NCBI GenBank assembly: GCA_026686845.1
Contig: JAIVEN010000001.1
Span: 33,534,001-33,598,000, forward strand
From: Adenanthera pavonina
Lineage: Eukaryota > Streptophyta > Magnoliopsida > Fabales > Fabaceae
Direction of reading: 5' to 3'
Length of the DNA: 64,000 bases
The notes beneath the pieces are model-generated. The model worked only from the letters and a program-made list of their open reading frames with translations. It did no database searches and was not told where the DNA came from. The position numbers and the translations under genes are program-made. Positions 46,802-58,072 of this stretch are shown here, in pieces (the first letter of the stretch is position 1; each line of letters starts with the position of its first letter).

Positions 46802-47580
46802 ATTGTTGGTAATATTGCTGACTTATTAAATAAGGTAATTATATAATCTATAACTTAGTGTTTTCCCCTTATGACTTCTTACTAAATGAGTTGTGTTGAT
46901 ATAAGTATTAAACTTGCAGCACTTCAATAATGATCATCCTCGTCTCCAGTAAGAAATTGAGCACACTCGAAACATGTGGCCAAAATTTCTTTTTTGATTC
47001 TTTTAAATATATTTTGTTATCACATACATTTGTTTTGATTTGGAATAGAGTTTAGAACAATATGTTAAATGTTGTACAAAACTATTATACTATAAAAAGC
47101 TAGTTACTTTTTTTGCTGTAAAAATTGTTTTGTTGTTTTGTACATTTTGGCTGTAAATACATGTTTGGGTATGGTTAGCTACAAGCCATTATAATAAAAA
47201 AAAATCCAATTTATGGCTGTTTTTCATAAAACAAACGTGAAAGGACTTGCTTTTTATATCTGTTTTTATAAAAAAAAAGCCATAAAAGGTTATTATTTTC
47301 ATATCCTTTTCTATAGCCTTTTTTAAAATAATAGCCATAAAAAGACATGATTTCTATGGCTGTTTTATAAAAACAGTTATAAAACAAGCATATAAAAATG
47401 ACCTTTCTATGGATGTTAAAGAAATAACAGCCGTAAAAAGACATACTTTTTACTATTGTTTTTTAACAGATGTAAAATGCTATACTTTTTATGTCTGTAA
47501 CTTTTACGTCACTTCAAGAACAATCATAAAAAGCTCAAAATAATAGACATAAAATGGTGTTTTCTATAGTTGTATATATA
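46802..47580 (+). mobile_element. Probable CACTA 3' region with subterminal repeats
   Basis: After a possible exon acceptor (cttgcag near 46913-46919), 47170-47580 repeats tatggctgttttataaaa / aacagccgtaaaaag in both orientations. It stops at ttttctatagttgta, a degraded form of the ttttcttgtagtg CACTA terminus. Dense short inverted motifs near an end are a CACTA trait. No transposase is recognisable here, and the opposite terminus was not located. Confidence 0.45.
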
Positions 47581-47586
47581 CTTTAT

Positions 47587-50397
47587 GATGCCTCTTTATA
47601 TAGGTGCTCAAATAAATTCATTGCTTTAGAATTGTTCAGATCCGTTTAAATCAATTCCTAATTGGGAGCTGATCAATATAATATTTTATTACAATTCATC
47701 ACCTAGATGACATGTCTACTTCATGTATCGCCATAACAATATTTTGTTACGTGCTACATCTTGCTCTATGTGACTCATTAATTTCTCCTCTTTTAATGGC
47801 ATATGTCACATGCACCAAATGGTGTAGGGATGACTCACACAAGTTACTTCAACAAGTGGTATCCTTTCATTTTTTCTTTGTTATATCATTTTTATGGGCT
47901 CAAAAATAAATACTTTTAGAGGCTCATCACCACTTTGACTCCATTTGGTAATAATCCATTCCCTCTTTTCATAGTAAATATTCTATAGCTCAATTTTTCA
48001 TTTTTTCTCTTACGTATGACTCAATAATAACTTTATGAAAAAATGGGCCATGTCATGACACTATAAAACACAGGGCGTGGTGGGATTGTGTCATATTCAC
48101 ATAGAGGAAATTGTGTGGGTCCATATATAACACTGGTGCCTAACTTCTATTTTTTTTTTCCATCTTTTTCTTTACTAATGCTTTTTCCTATTTAAAATGT
48201 AAAATTTTGATGTGTTAAATTTACTCAATGCTACCACTACTTAGTGGTATGGCACGTTGCTTAATTCAAGAGGAAGAACTTAATGAAACCTCAACTCCCA
48301 TGTGGTTTTTTATTTTAATTCTTTTAACGACTATGTTTTATTAAAATGTTACTTATCTCATCATAGAACGTGGGTTGTATATGTCAAGATGGAGATAGAG
48401 GTTGGGTCCAAAGCACACCTCCTACTTTGATGTGTCTCATTCAGTCTTTTCTTTTGCAAGCCATGTGGATTATTCAACGGAGGGATAATTTATTCATTCA
48501 AACTTAGAGTTTTACCTCATCCCATGTATCTTTCTCTGTTTTCTTTTGAATCATTGTTTTCATCTATGTTGGTTGAATCTCTTTCCCATGGATAACAAAA
48601 TTGTCTACAACTCTTTCTAGCCATTTTCAAGGGTAAACTTTAACGAACCATATCTCCCTCATTTTAAAGCTTATGATATGATGTTGAATAAAATAGAGTA
48701 TGAGACGTATCTTTGAGTATCCTTGAATGAAGTGAGAAAACACACATTTATCTTACTACTAAGAAAGAATTAAACATAAAAACTTCTCAATTGCTTATGA
48801 TCATAATATCTTTTCCTTCCTAAATATCATTAGGGTTTTTTGAATCTTATGCTTTAGATGTTATTCTGAACTTAACATTATCTTTTGAGAACTTTAAGGG
48901 ATTTTTCAAATCTCTCCCCTTCCTCAATATAATTTGGCCAGATCATTGTGTACTTCTCATCTGTGGAGACTATGACAACAAAATTGTTCTTCGCATTTTT
49001 CCATGATGCAATGTTCCTGCAGTATAAACTCTATTGTGCTTACATGCACTTGACATTGATGTGTAAAGCCAACAATCATCTTCATTAGCTCCAAGAAGCA
49101 TCATGCAGTGCATTGTCAAACATCAACATAAAAAATTTTCAATATAATGGTAATTTATATTTTGAGTACACATGTCTCTCATAAAACTCACATATATTAT
49201 ATCCTTCATTATGCCTCCTTATATAGGCGCTCAATGAAATTCATTATTTTGGAATTGTTTGGATCCGTTTAAATTAATTCCTGATTGGGAATTGATCAAT
49301 ATAATATTTTATTACAATTCACCTCCTAGATTTAATGTCTACTTAATGTACCAATATAATAGTGTTTTTTTACATGTTACGTGTTGCTATATGTGACTCA
49401 CTAATTCCTCCTCTTTTCAATGGTATTTATCACATGCACCAAATGGTGTAGGGGTGACTCACACATGTTACTTCGGAGAGTGGTATCCCTTCATATTTTT
49501 ATTGTAACTTTTTTTATGGGTTCAAAAAAAAATAATTTTAGAGACCCATCACCACTCTTGCTCTATTTGTTAATAGTCCATTACCCCTTTTTCATAGTAA
49601 ATATTCTATGGCTCAATTTTTCCTTTTTTTTATATATGACTCAATAATAATTTTATGAAAAAATGGGCCATGTCATGACACTATAAAAGACAGGCCATGG
49701 TGAGATAGTGTCATATATTCATAGAGAAAATTGTGTGGGTCCATATATAACACTGCTACTTAACTTCTATTTTTTTTACATTTTTCTTTAATAATTCTTT
49801 TTCTTGTTTAAAATATAAAATTTTGATGCCTTAAATTTACTCAATGCTACCACTACTTAGTGGTGTGGCATGTTGGTTATTTCAATAGGAGGAGCTTATT
49901 CAAGCCTCAACTCCCACGTGGTTTTTATTTTAATTCTTTTAATGACTATGTTTTGTTAAAATGTTACTTGTCTCATCACAGAATGTGGGTAGTATGTGTT
50001 AAGATGGAGAAAGACGTTCGGTTCAAAGCACACCTACTACTTTGATGTGTCTTGTTCAAGTTTTTTCTTTTGGAAGCCATGTCGATTATTCAAGAAAGGG
50101 ATAGGTTACGTGTTCAACCTTGAAGTTTTACCTCCTCCCATGTATCTCTCTCCTTTTTTATTGAATCATCATCCTCAGTTTCATTGGTTAAATCTCTTTC
50201 CCATGAATAAAAAATTGTTTGTAACCTTTTCTAGCAATTTTTGTAGGCTAAACATTAACAAACCATATCTTCGTCATTTAAATGCCAATTCAGGAAAAAA
50301 ATTGTGTCATTATAAAGCTTATAATATGATGTTGAATAAAATAGAGTATGAGGTGTACGTTTGAGTATTCTCAAATGAAATAATAAAATACTCACAC
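47587..50397. repeat. Direct duplication of a ~1.2-kb segment
   Basis: Copy 1 (about 47587-48747) and copy 2 (about 49211-50397) align along their length, from atgcctc(t/c)ttatatagg to gttgaataaaatagagtatga. A 463-bp unrelated spacer lies between. Both contain accaaatggtgtaggg and gggccatgtcatgacactataaaa. No coding frame is conserved between them. No TG...CA ends or primer site were found, so this may be a segmental duplication rather than an LTR pair. Confidence 0.75.
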
Positions 50398-50760
50398 ATG
50401 TAGACTAGATCACCAAAGTGGAACCTAGTCTTTTTTCTCACCGAATAACACCTCACACATTCACAGAAAGAATAGAGAAGAGAGGAGAAGAGTTCAGAAA
50501 AATTATGTGTTGTTTGAAGGAAAAAGCTCCTCTATTTGTAGGTGGAGAATTGTATCTTATACAATCTCTGCATTCATGAGCAGAATTTGATTTATTATCA
50601 AATCATATCAACAAAGGATTATATATGTTTAAAATATTCCTTCATTCCCTTATTAATTTTCAAAAAGGTAATGGGCTTTTGGGAAAATCAACTGACCCAT
50701 CAAGAACAGACTTTTTTTTAACAAAATCTACCATATGATTTCCGATGACATGTGGATTGT

Positions 50761-51406
50761 CAGTATAAAAAATTTGACTTTTGGCAGTGACAAAAGTACC
50801 CACCTAAAGTGGAAAAGTCACCGCTAAAAGTTTTGAGTGGTGAATTCTTGTCGTTGCCATATCACCACTAGAAACAGCGTCACCAAAAGTTTTTAGCAGC
50901 GACAAAAATGGTTGCTACCAAAGATAAACATTTGTGGCGACAAAGGTTGTCACTGAAGACAAAAACAATTGCTGTTGAAAGACTGTCACTGCCAAAGCTA
51001 GATATTCAATGGTGACTATTTGTTACCGCTAATTGTTGTTATCAACGATGATAAAATTTGTCATTGCTGAAAATTGATCTTCAGTGGCAAGTTGTTACTG
51101 CTGCTGAAAATGTTGATTTGGGTGTCGCCGTTGATAGTTTATCTTCAATGGCAAGTTGTTGTTGCTGTTAAAAATGTTGACTTTTGTGGCGACACCTTTT
51201 GTCACCGCTAAAAGTTAATCTTCAGCGATGACATACTAGTCACTGCAAGCACATGTTTTTTGGTGGCAATATAGTGGTCATTGCAAAATGCATACTTTTA
51301 GCGGCGACAATCAAAGTTGGAAATTTTTTTTAGCTATCATTAGTGATATTAGTTGCCACTAAAGCTATTGCTTATCAAAATAATTTTTGTTAACATTGAT
51401 GTAGTA
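50761..51406. mobile_element. CACTA-like repeat tract with gcgacaaaag motifs
   Basis: The left edge cagtataaaaaatttgac and right edge ttgatgtagta resemble decayed cactac.../...gtagtg termini. Between them, motifs such as ggcgacaaaag, gtcgccgctaaaag and tcaccgctaaaag occur many times in both orientations, including two ~63-bp tandem units at about 51081-51200. It may be a short non-autonomous element or the 3' end of the element encoding the Transposase_24-like gene just to the right. No 3-bp duplication is seen. Confidence 0.5.
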
Positions 51407-51624
51407 ATTAAGATAATAATAATACAATTAAATTGGACTATAGACAAATTAAACCTATAATTATAGCATATTCCAATATATCAAAATATGTAACATAATC
51501 CATAGACAAATGATCTAAACAATCCAATTCATTACTTAAAAGTCAAATGCATATAAACAAAATATAGATAACATACAATGCAAAAACTATATAAATCCTC
51601 TACATAACTAAACTATCTAAAATT

Positions 51625-53345
51625 TCATGTCCCTACATCAGTACTCGGAGTAGATGTTGATGTGGTGGCAAGAGTCTAAGATTGTCCCTGTAAGAATAAC
51701 AAATTTAAGCATAAATTAGCCTATTATATATTTAAGAACCTATGTCAAATGTGCACTAATATACAATATTATTACCCCCACATTAAAAAGCCTTTACACA
51801 AATTCCATGAAATATATTTGACAACTAAGATTAAAAAAAAAAGAAAAGAATTTGACAACAAAGGAAATACGCATAATAGTTTTTTTATATTCTATATATA
51901 AATATTATCTTATATTTCCTTTCATATATATATACATAACAATAACAAAAATAGAAAGAGTGGCACATCAAGGGACTCACACAACAAATACTAATAAATT
52001 TGGTATTGAAGGCATAAACACTATCACAATAGCCATTAAAGCAACCATGTAACTTGTGCTCTTACTCGACATTCATTTTAAATTCTCAATTTTACCAATA
52101 CTAATAGATTTTAGTCACCTCTATATATATATATAAGAAACATACATAAACCAAAGAGTTAATTCATGAAACAATTCAAGATAAAATATGTGCAAACATA
52201 ATAAATACCTACTGGAAGGTTGCCATGAAGGCTTCCATCTTCTTTTGCGCTTGTTCCATCTGTTGGATCTTTTGCTGAAATTGTGCATGTTCTGTTTCCA
52301 TCCTTACACACTTTGTTTCAATCCTTGCATGTTTTGCTTTAATCCTTTGAAGCTCAATTTCCATTCTTGCACGTTTAGCTTCCATCCATTCAAGCTCTGC
52401 TACATGCTTAGCTTCTATTCGTGCACACTCCTGCTGAAATCTCTCACTAAGAACGATCGTTAAGATCTCATCAGCAATCATTTGAGAATCACTTTCTATG
52501 CCTTCTTGTTTTCGTATCACCTCTTTTATGCAACCCTACAATTAAAGAACACTAATGTAATTGAAATCATGCTATACATTAATTTTGGATAAAATATAGG
52601 AACAAAACACATATATAAATCTCTTGTGACAAAGGATCTGCCCACACCCGCTCCCCATCAGCATTTTTCCATGTATATTATAGTTCCCACGGTCAGTCAG
52701 GTGGTGGTAGCATTCTAATGGTAGGGTCTCTCTACAAATAATATACAAAGATAAATACTAACTTGAAGTTGGAAAGATAAAGAATAAGAAATAAATTAAA
52801 GAGAATGATATTTAACTCACAGAAGATTCTTTAATCTGTACAAACGATTTAGGGCCGCAAGTATGCTTTGTTATTTGTTTCTGTTGATTTGAATTTTTTT
52901 TGCACTTTTATTCTACAACAAAATTGATTATTGCTCAAGATTCTAGGATTGAAGTAAAAAAAGTTGTCAATTTAAATTAATAATAAGGTACCTTAAAAGA
53001 AGGCGACCCAAAGTATCTCACAAGCCACTCTTAATCCTTAGTACTAGCACTAGGAGGTCGATTAGCCAACCTTTCCTCATCATTGGTGTATGCCGCATAA
53101 TAGAGTTTGTGCAATCTAGCCTTCCAATTTCTAAGGGTAGTTTACATTAAGGCAAATACAACTTTCTTAAACCTATCCTCATTTTCTTCAATATCAAGTT
53201 CAAATTTTTCCTAAAGCACACATAAGTAGATATACTTGTTATGAAAACATAAAAAAGAAAATATCATTAATGAATATATTTGAGAAAAATACTACCTTAA
53301 CTTTTAACCACATCTCCTCACCATACTTTCGAAAAAACACAGTTC
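51625..53345 (-). pseudogene. Transposase_24-like (plant En/Spm-associated) gene, broken
   Basis: Exons read on the minus strand with plausible GT/AG borders: about 53296-53345 (TVFFRKYGEEMWLKVK); 52991-53210 (EKFELDIEENEDRFKK, NWKARLHKLYYAAYTNDEER, EWLVRYFGSPSFK); 52821-52912 (HTCGPKSFVQIKE); 52611-52731 (RDPTIRMLPPPD, ERVWADPLSQEI); 52208-52535 (a coiled-coil tail of EAKHARIETKCVRME-like heptads); and 51625-51687 (ends DVGT). This exon order and the motifs match the Ptta/En/Spm Transposase_24 family found in CACTA elements, thought to bind subterminal repeats. Two TAA codons in the second exon and further stops make it non-functional. The best open piece is 52209-52520 (103 codons). The upstream exons are not clear. 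Confidence 0.75.
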
Positions 53346-55076
53346 CAGTTGCCACCTTGGAAGGATATTATGGTCCTAAGAACTGAACCATAATGGCTAG
53401 CAAGAGCTTTAGCTCCTACCACAACTCTTAACATGTAATTATGAAGTCTTACTTTAATTCTTTCTCTAAATCTTGTTCCCAAATCTAGTTATTTTCCCCT
53501 GTAAATGCCTTTACCCCTCCTAGAATTGCAAGAGCCTATCGTTCATGCAAAAAGGAGAAAGCAATCAGATGTGATATAGGCACATTTCTGAAAAACACAT
53601 TCCTGAAATCATATTTAGGCACATTTTTCCAATAAATGTTCCAGAATGTGCATTCCTAAATCCCAATTCTGTAGCAGTGATTATCAAATTGAATTCCTCA
53701 GATTTTCCTCATTCAGCAAATATGGTAATTACAAACAACATTGATCTATACATGCAATAGTGACCTCAACTAGACATTTCTTTTAATTTGTAATTGTAAT
53801 AAGCAAAAGCATCCATTAGTATTGGCATATATGGGAACAAAATCTCAACAAGTAACTCCTTTATAGACATAGTAAATGTGATATCATGGCTATCACTTTC
53901 GGTACATTTCAAAATATCGCATGTTGTAAGAAGTAAACGTGCTTTCCCTTTTTATTATAACCAGTTAACATTGCCCCCAAGTAAAAAAAGGCCAAGACTT
54001 TGTCCTTAAAATTTATTCCCCTTAATTAAATCATATATTTTAAACTATCACTTTTGGCAATATAATAAAAGAACCTAACAACTTTTAGATTCATTAAGAT
54101 AAGATCAATCTATCAAACAAACTATGTGAGGTGCAGATTTTGGCTCCAGTATAATAAAAGAACCTAGCAACTTACATAGGTCGATTCTAGCAAAGCATTA
54201 AAGTAAAAGACAACAACCTTACAATATATTCATGGTATCAAGTTTTAGCCAATCAAAGCTTTAAACTTCCATAGAATTATATGTTAAATAGCACTAAAAT
54301 CTTGCACAATAACTCATAGGTAGAAATAGTTATTTTGAAACGAATATTTTATAAAGAGAGTCTGACTAATCTGATTAAAAATAATTGAAGGGATCATAAG
54401 AAATGGACTCACTAAAAGTGCCAAGATAAATGTCTTTATTTCCAACAACTCTCTTAAATGTCATCTCATATATGCTAGTGGTATCTGAAATTGAAAAAAA
54501 AGGTTTTGAACCTCCAATTATGATATAATTTATTCACTTAGAATTAAAAAGACATAGTACAACATATGCTATGGGTCAAAAGCAATGAATTTTATGGGCA
54601 AATGAAGTTAAATCATTCACGACAATATATTTACATATAAAGCTTATCACTACTCTGTATATTGAGGCCCCTTCAAAAAGACCACTACTCTTACTACAAA
54701 ATGCAGAGAAACAATTTAAAGAGTCCAAAAATATTCCAAATTCCATATTACAGATTACATTCATTAAGTAACAAAAGAAAAAGCATATAAAAGGAGGATT
54801 CTTCAACCTAAAAGTATGTACTAGAAAAGTATGTACTACTTGTCTAGCCAAAGTGTGAAAGATCCACAACAACCTATGGCAATCTATACCATGAAGAATT
54901 CAAGTAAACTAATAGAAATTTACTACAGTATAGAAAGACAAATCACTAAACACTAAATTATTTCATTTGCAACTTGAGGAATCAATAGCTAGCAACATCA
55001 TGTTCAATCATCAGCCAAGAAAGCAGGAAATTAAAATCACATCGACAAGAGAGGGTGTTGCTTCATCTGAGTTACA
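53346..55076. other. AT-rich stretch, no confident feature
   Basis: It probably includes introns or 5' sequence of the broken CACTA gene. Short acattcc/ggaatgtgc motifs near 53580-53670 recur, but I could not assign exons. Confidence 0.4.
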
Positions 55077-55360
55077 CTAGTAGCAGTAATGGATGAGGAT
55101 TTGGAGGAGGTGGAGAATATCAAAATAGAGAACCAGAGAATCAAAATAAGAAAATTCACCAATCCACGATAACGATACAAGAGAAACTTGCCATAAAGGT
55201 AGAGTAAGAGGAGTGGATGGGTTCAGACACGGAGACCAACAAAGTAGTAGAGGAGAGCTCACCATGAACATAGCATTGAAAGTCACCGGAGAGGAGAGGA
55301 GATAGAGAGGAAGCGACAAAGGCAGCGGGAAAGAGAAAGAGGGAAAATTAGGGCTAGGTG
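55077..55360 (-). other. Possible 5' UTR/first exon of the CACTA gene
   Basis: On the minus strand a pyrimidine-rich leader (cccccacctagccctaattttcc, about 55340-55362) leads to an 80-codon frame from ATG 55319, which starts MSLPLYLLSSPV. A second ATG, followed by gtgagctctcc, is near 55264 and resembles a splice donor. The layout fits a plant transcription start region, but the peptide is not recognisable. Confidence 0.3.
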
Positions 55361-56458
55361 GGGGTGGAGGCTTCTTTTCATTTTAAATTTTTTGAATTTT
55401 TTAGAATATGTTATATAGAGATATTATAATCATAATATATTGATTGGTCTTTCATATAGTTTCTTAAGTATATTATGTACATAAATATGGATTATTTTTA
55501 TTTAAATTTATATCAAATCTAATGAATATCTTTAATTTGACTAGTTGATGAATTTTTTATTCTGAAAATCTCTAATAATCTATATATGGATAAAAATAAA
55601 TAAAAATACATTATCATGTTTTGTCCAAACAAAATTATAACATTACAAAATACAATATATTGGATATGTCTATTACTAATATGTTTTAATCTTTTTTAGC
55701 CATTAATATGTTTTAACTAATTATTCATTTAAAAAGTAATTAATTAAAAATAAATTAATAAAATAATTTACTAACTTATGGAATCAGAGTGGATAGTAAA
55801 GGCATATATTGAATTTGTTAATAATCAATCATTCATTGTCCCCTTCCTCTTAGAAATATTTGTCAAATAATTGCAGCTTTATCACTTGATCAATTTTTAA
55901 TCTAAACCACTTATCTTTTCAATCCCATGTATATTTTAATAACATTAGTTAATATTTTTCTTGAGAAAACAAGGGAATATTGTAATTAATATTTTTAAGA
56001 AATAACAAAAATATAACAATTTTTTTCTCAATAAAGACTTCCCATGCAGTGATTTTATTAACTATATATAATAATCTAATTTAACATAATTATTTAATTT
56101 TATCCATTTCCATGACAGTTTCTCTTTGAATTGACATGAAAAATGTGTTATTAAAAATAAAAATAAAAATTCAAATTCATTTTTATTTTTATTTTTATTT
56201 TTTCTTTTCTTACGTTGATAATTATTATAACTAATGTAAAAACTATAATTTTTATGAGTATAATCAATGTAGAAAATTCAATTAATACAATGAAGCCAAG
56301 GAAGCATGATGATAAACTTGACCTTTGATAGTGGAGAATGAGGAGGAGAGTGGCTAAGGGTGTAGACATAAGCATATGAGAGCTGAGAATCAATGGAGAG
56401 AATAAAGGCATCAAATAGCTTATGGCTTTTAAATATCACAAATGCAATAATTAATTCC
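55361..56458. other. Very AT-rich stretch without gene
   Basis: There are many A/T runs and an (aaaata/tttta)n tract near 56150-56205. No conserved motif or element boundary is seen. Confidence 0.5.
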
Positions 56459-57289
56459 CACTATAATCTTTTTTATTTTCTATTGAACTCATTTCTCACA
56501 GACTAAACTTCTAAGAGAAGTTCTCACAAAATAAATATCTAAGAGAACATGGGCTATAATTATGTTATTCATTTTCATTGCACTCATTTATCACAGGCAA
56601 GAAAATTGAGAAATTCACATGGAATTAAGTCCTTGAGAATTGTAAAATAAAAAAAATGCCAAAAATAAACCTCAAGAAGGTTCTCACAGCCTATTTATCC
56701 ATGAGAAGTTCCGATGGACAACTCCTCCATGAGAGCTTCTCATGGATATAGCCCATGAGAAACAAAAAAATAAAAATAAAAAATGAAATGGTAAAAGGTA
56801 AATAAAGTTCTCATGGAGGACCACCCATCTATGAGAATTTCTTATAGATAAATTTCGTGAGGAGTTCTTCTAAATTATTTTGTTTTATTTTCTTCAATTT
56901 TTTATGTTTTCTCATGAATGTTCTCACAGCATTAATCTATGAGAAATTCTCATGGAGCAACAATCCATGAGAATTTCTCATAGACAATGCTGTGAGAAGT
57001 ATTTTTAAATTATTTTGTTTTTTGTCACTTTTTTATGTTTTCTTATAGATGTTCTCATGGCCTCTATCCATGAGAAAATTTGGTGCCACATTCCCGCCAT
57101 CGGGTGCAAAAGTTCTCATGGGTTTTCTCACATTTTTCTCATGGATTGTTCCCTCTGCCCTTTTAACCATGAGAATATCCGTGAGAAATATCTCCGAAAT
57201 AGTTTTTCATCAGAAATTCTATGAGAAGTTCTCATGAAAATTGATGTTATGAGAAATTTCCATGAAAAAATAGTTGTTTTCTTGTAGTG
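56459..57289. mobile_element. CACTA-like non-autonomous element with tctcatgg motifs
   Basis: The left edge is cactataatctttttt and the right edge ttttcttgtagtg (57277-57289), the expected CACTA terminal form. The interior is filled with ttctcatgg / ccatgagaa and ttctcacag / ctgtgagaa in both orientations. The length is 831 bp. The 3-bp flanks (tcc and gct) differ, so the left edge is uncertain and the right terminus is the firmer one. Confidence 0.55.
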
Positions 57290-57402
57290 GCTAGACCACC
57301 ACCGAGCTGAAGAAACAAGCACCATGGATAGCCACCAAGCACAATTAAACGAGAGGACTTTTTGAAGTTGGGGTTTTGGAGCAAATGTTTGGGACTGAAA
57401 GT

Positions 57403-57470
57403 GATTTTCAAATTAGGGATTTTGGGAACAAAGCTTGATTTTCAAATTAGGGATTTTGGGAACAAAATTT
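57403..57470. repeat. 34-bp tandem duplication
   Basis: The 34-bp unit starting gattttcaaattagggattt occurs at 57403 and again at 57437 with almost no change. Confidence 0.8.
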
Positions 57471-57683
57471 GGGGCAGAAAAGTATTTTAGAGCGAACTAA
57501 AAATGGGATAGTCCACCAATTACGGATTTGATGCCAAAAAGATATGAATTATTTATATTTTTTTACTGTGTCAAATAACACAATTATGATATAAATGGTT
57601 CACTGGTCAAGGAAACACTTTTATATGCACCAAGTCATGACTTCAAATCATCATTCAACAACACCAATATGTTTTCATACTAA

Positions 57684-58065
57684 CTTCTCACATCTTTATA
57701 TTTGTGAGAAAAATGAAATATATAAAAAGACCAACTTCTTACTATGTATATTTGTGAGAAAAACCAACAAATATATAAAAAAAGAAAAATAGGAAAAAAA
57801 TTCTCACATTTTTACATCTATGAGAAAAAATCAAATATATAAAATGACCAGCTTCTCACCCTATATATCTTTGAGAGAAACCAACAAATATATAAAATGA
57901 GAAAAAAACAACAACAAAAATAGAAACTTCCCACATCTTTATATTTGTGAAAAAAATCAAATATAAAAAAGACAAACTTCACACTCTATATATCTCTGTA
58001 AGAAAAACCAACAAATACATAAAAGAAGAAAAATAGCAAAAAGAAAAAAAGAAGAGAAATAGGAA
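57684..58065. repeat. Three tandem units of about 120 bp
   Basis: Units start near 57684, 57800 and 57927. Each has ttctcacatctttatatttgtgag, then caaatatataaaa...gacc, then a second ctcac...gagaaa palindrome, then accaacaaatatataaaa and an A-rich end. The ttctcac/gtgagaa words are shared with the CACTA-like tract at 56459-57289. Confidence 0.7.
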
Positions 58066-58072
58066 AAAAATG

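Noticed and set aside
47587..50397. Direct duplication as the LTRs of a short (TRIM-like) element
   Set aside because: No tRNA primer site, polypurine tract, TG...CA ends or target duplication could be found.
56151..56414. 87-codon minus-strand ORF
   Set aside because: Low-complexity Ile/Leu/Lys translation of an AT-rich tract with no conserved pattern.
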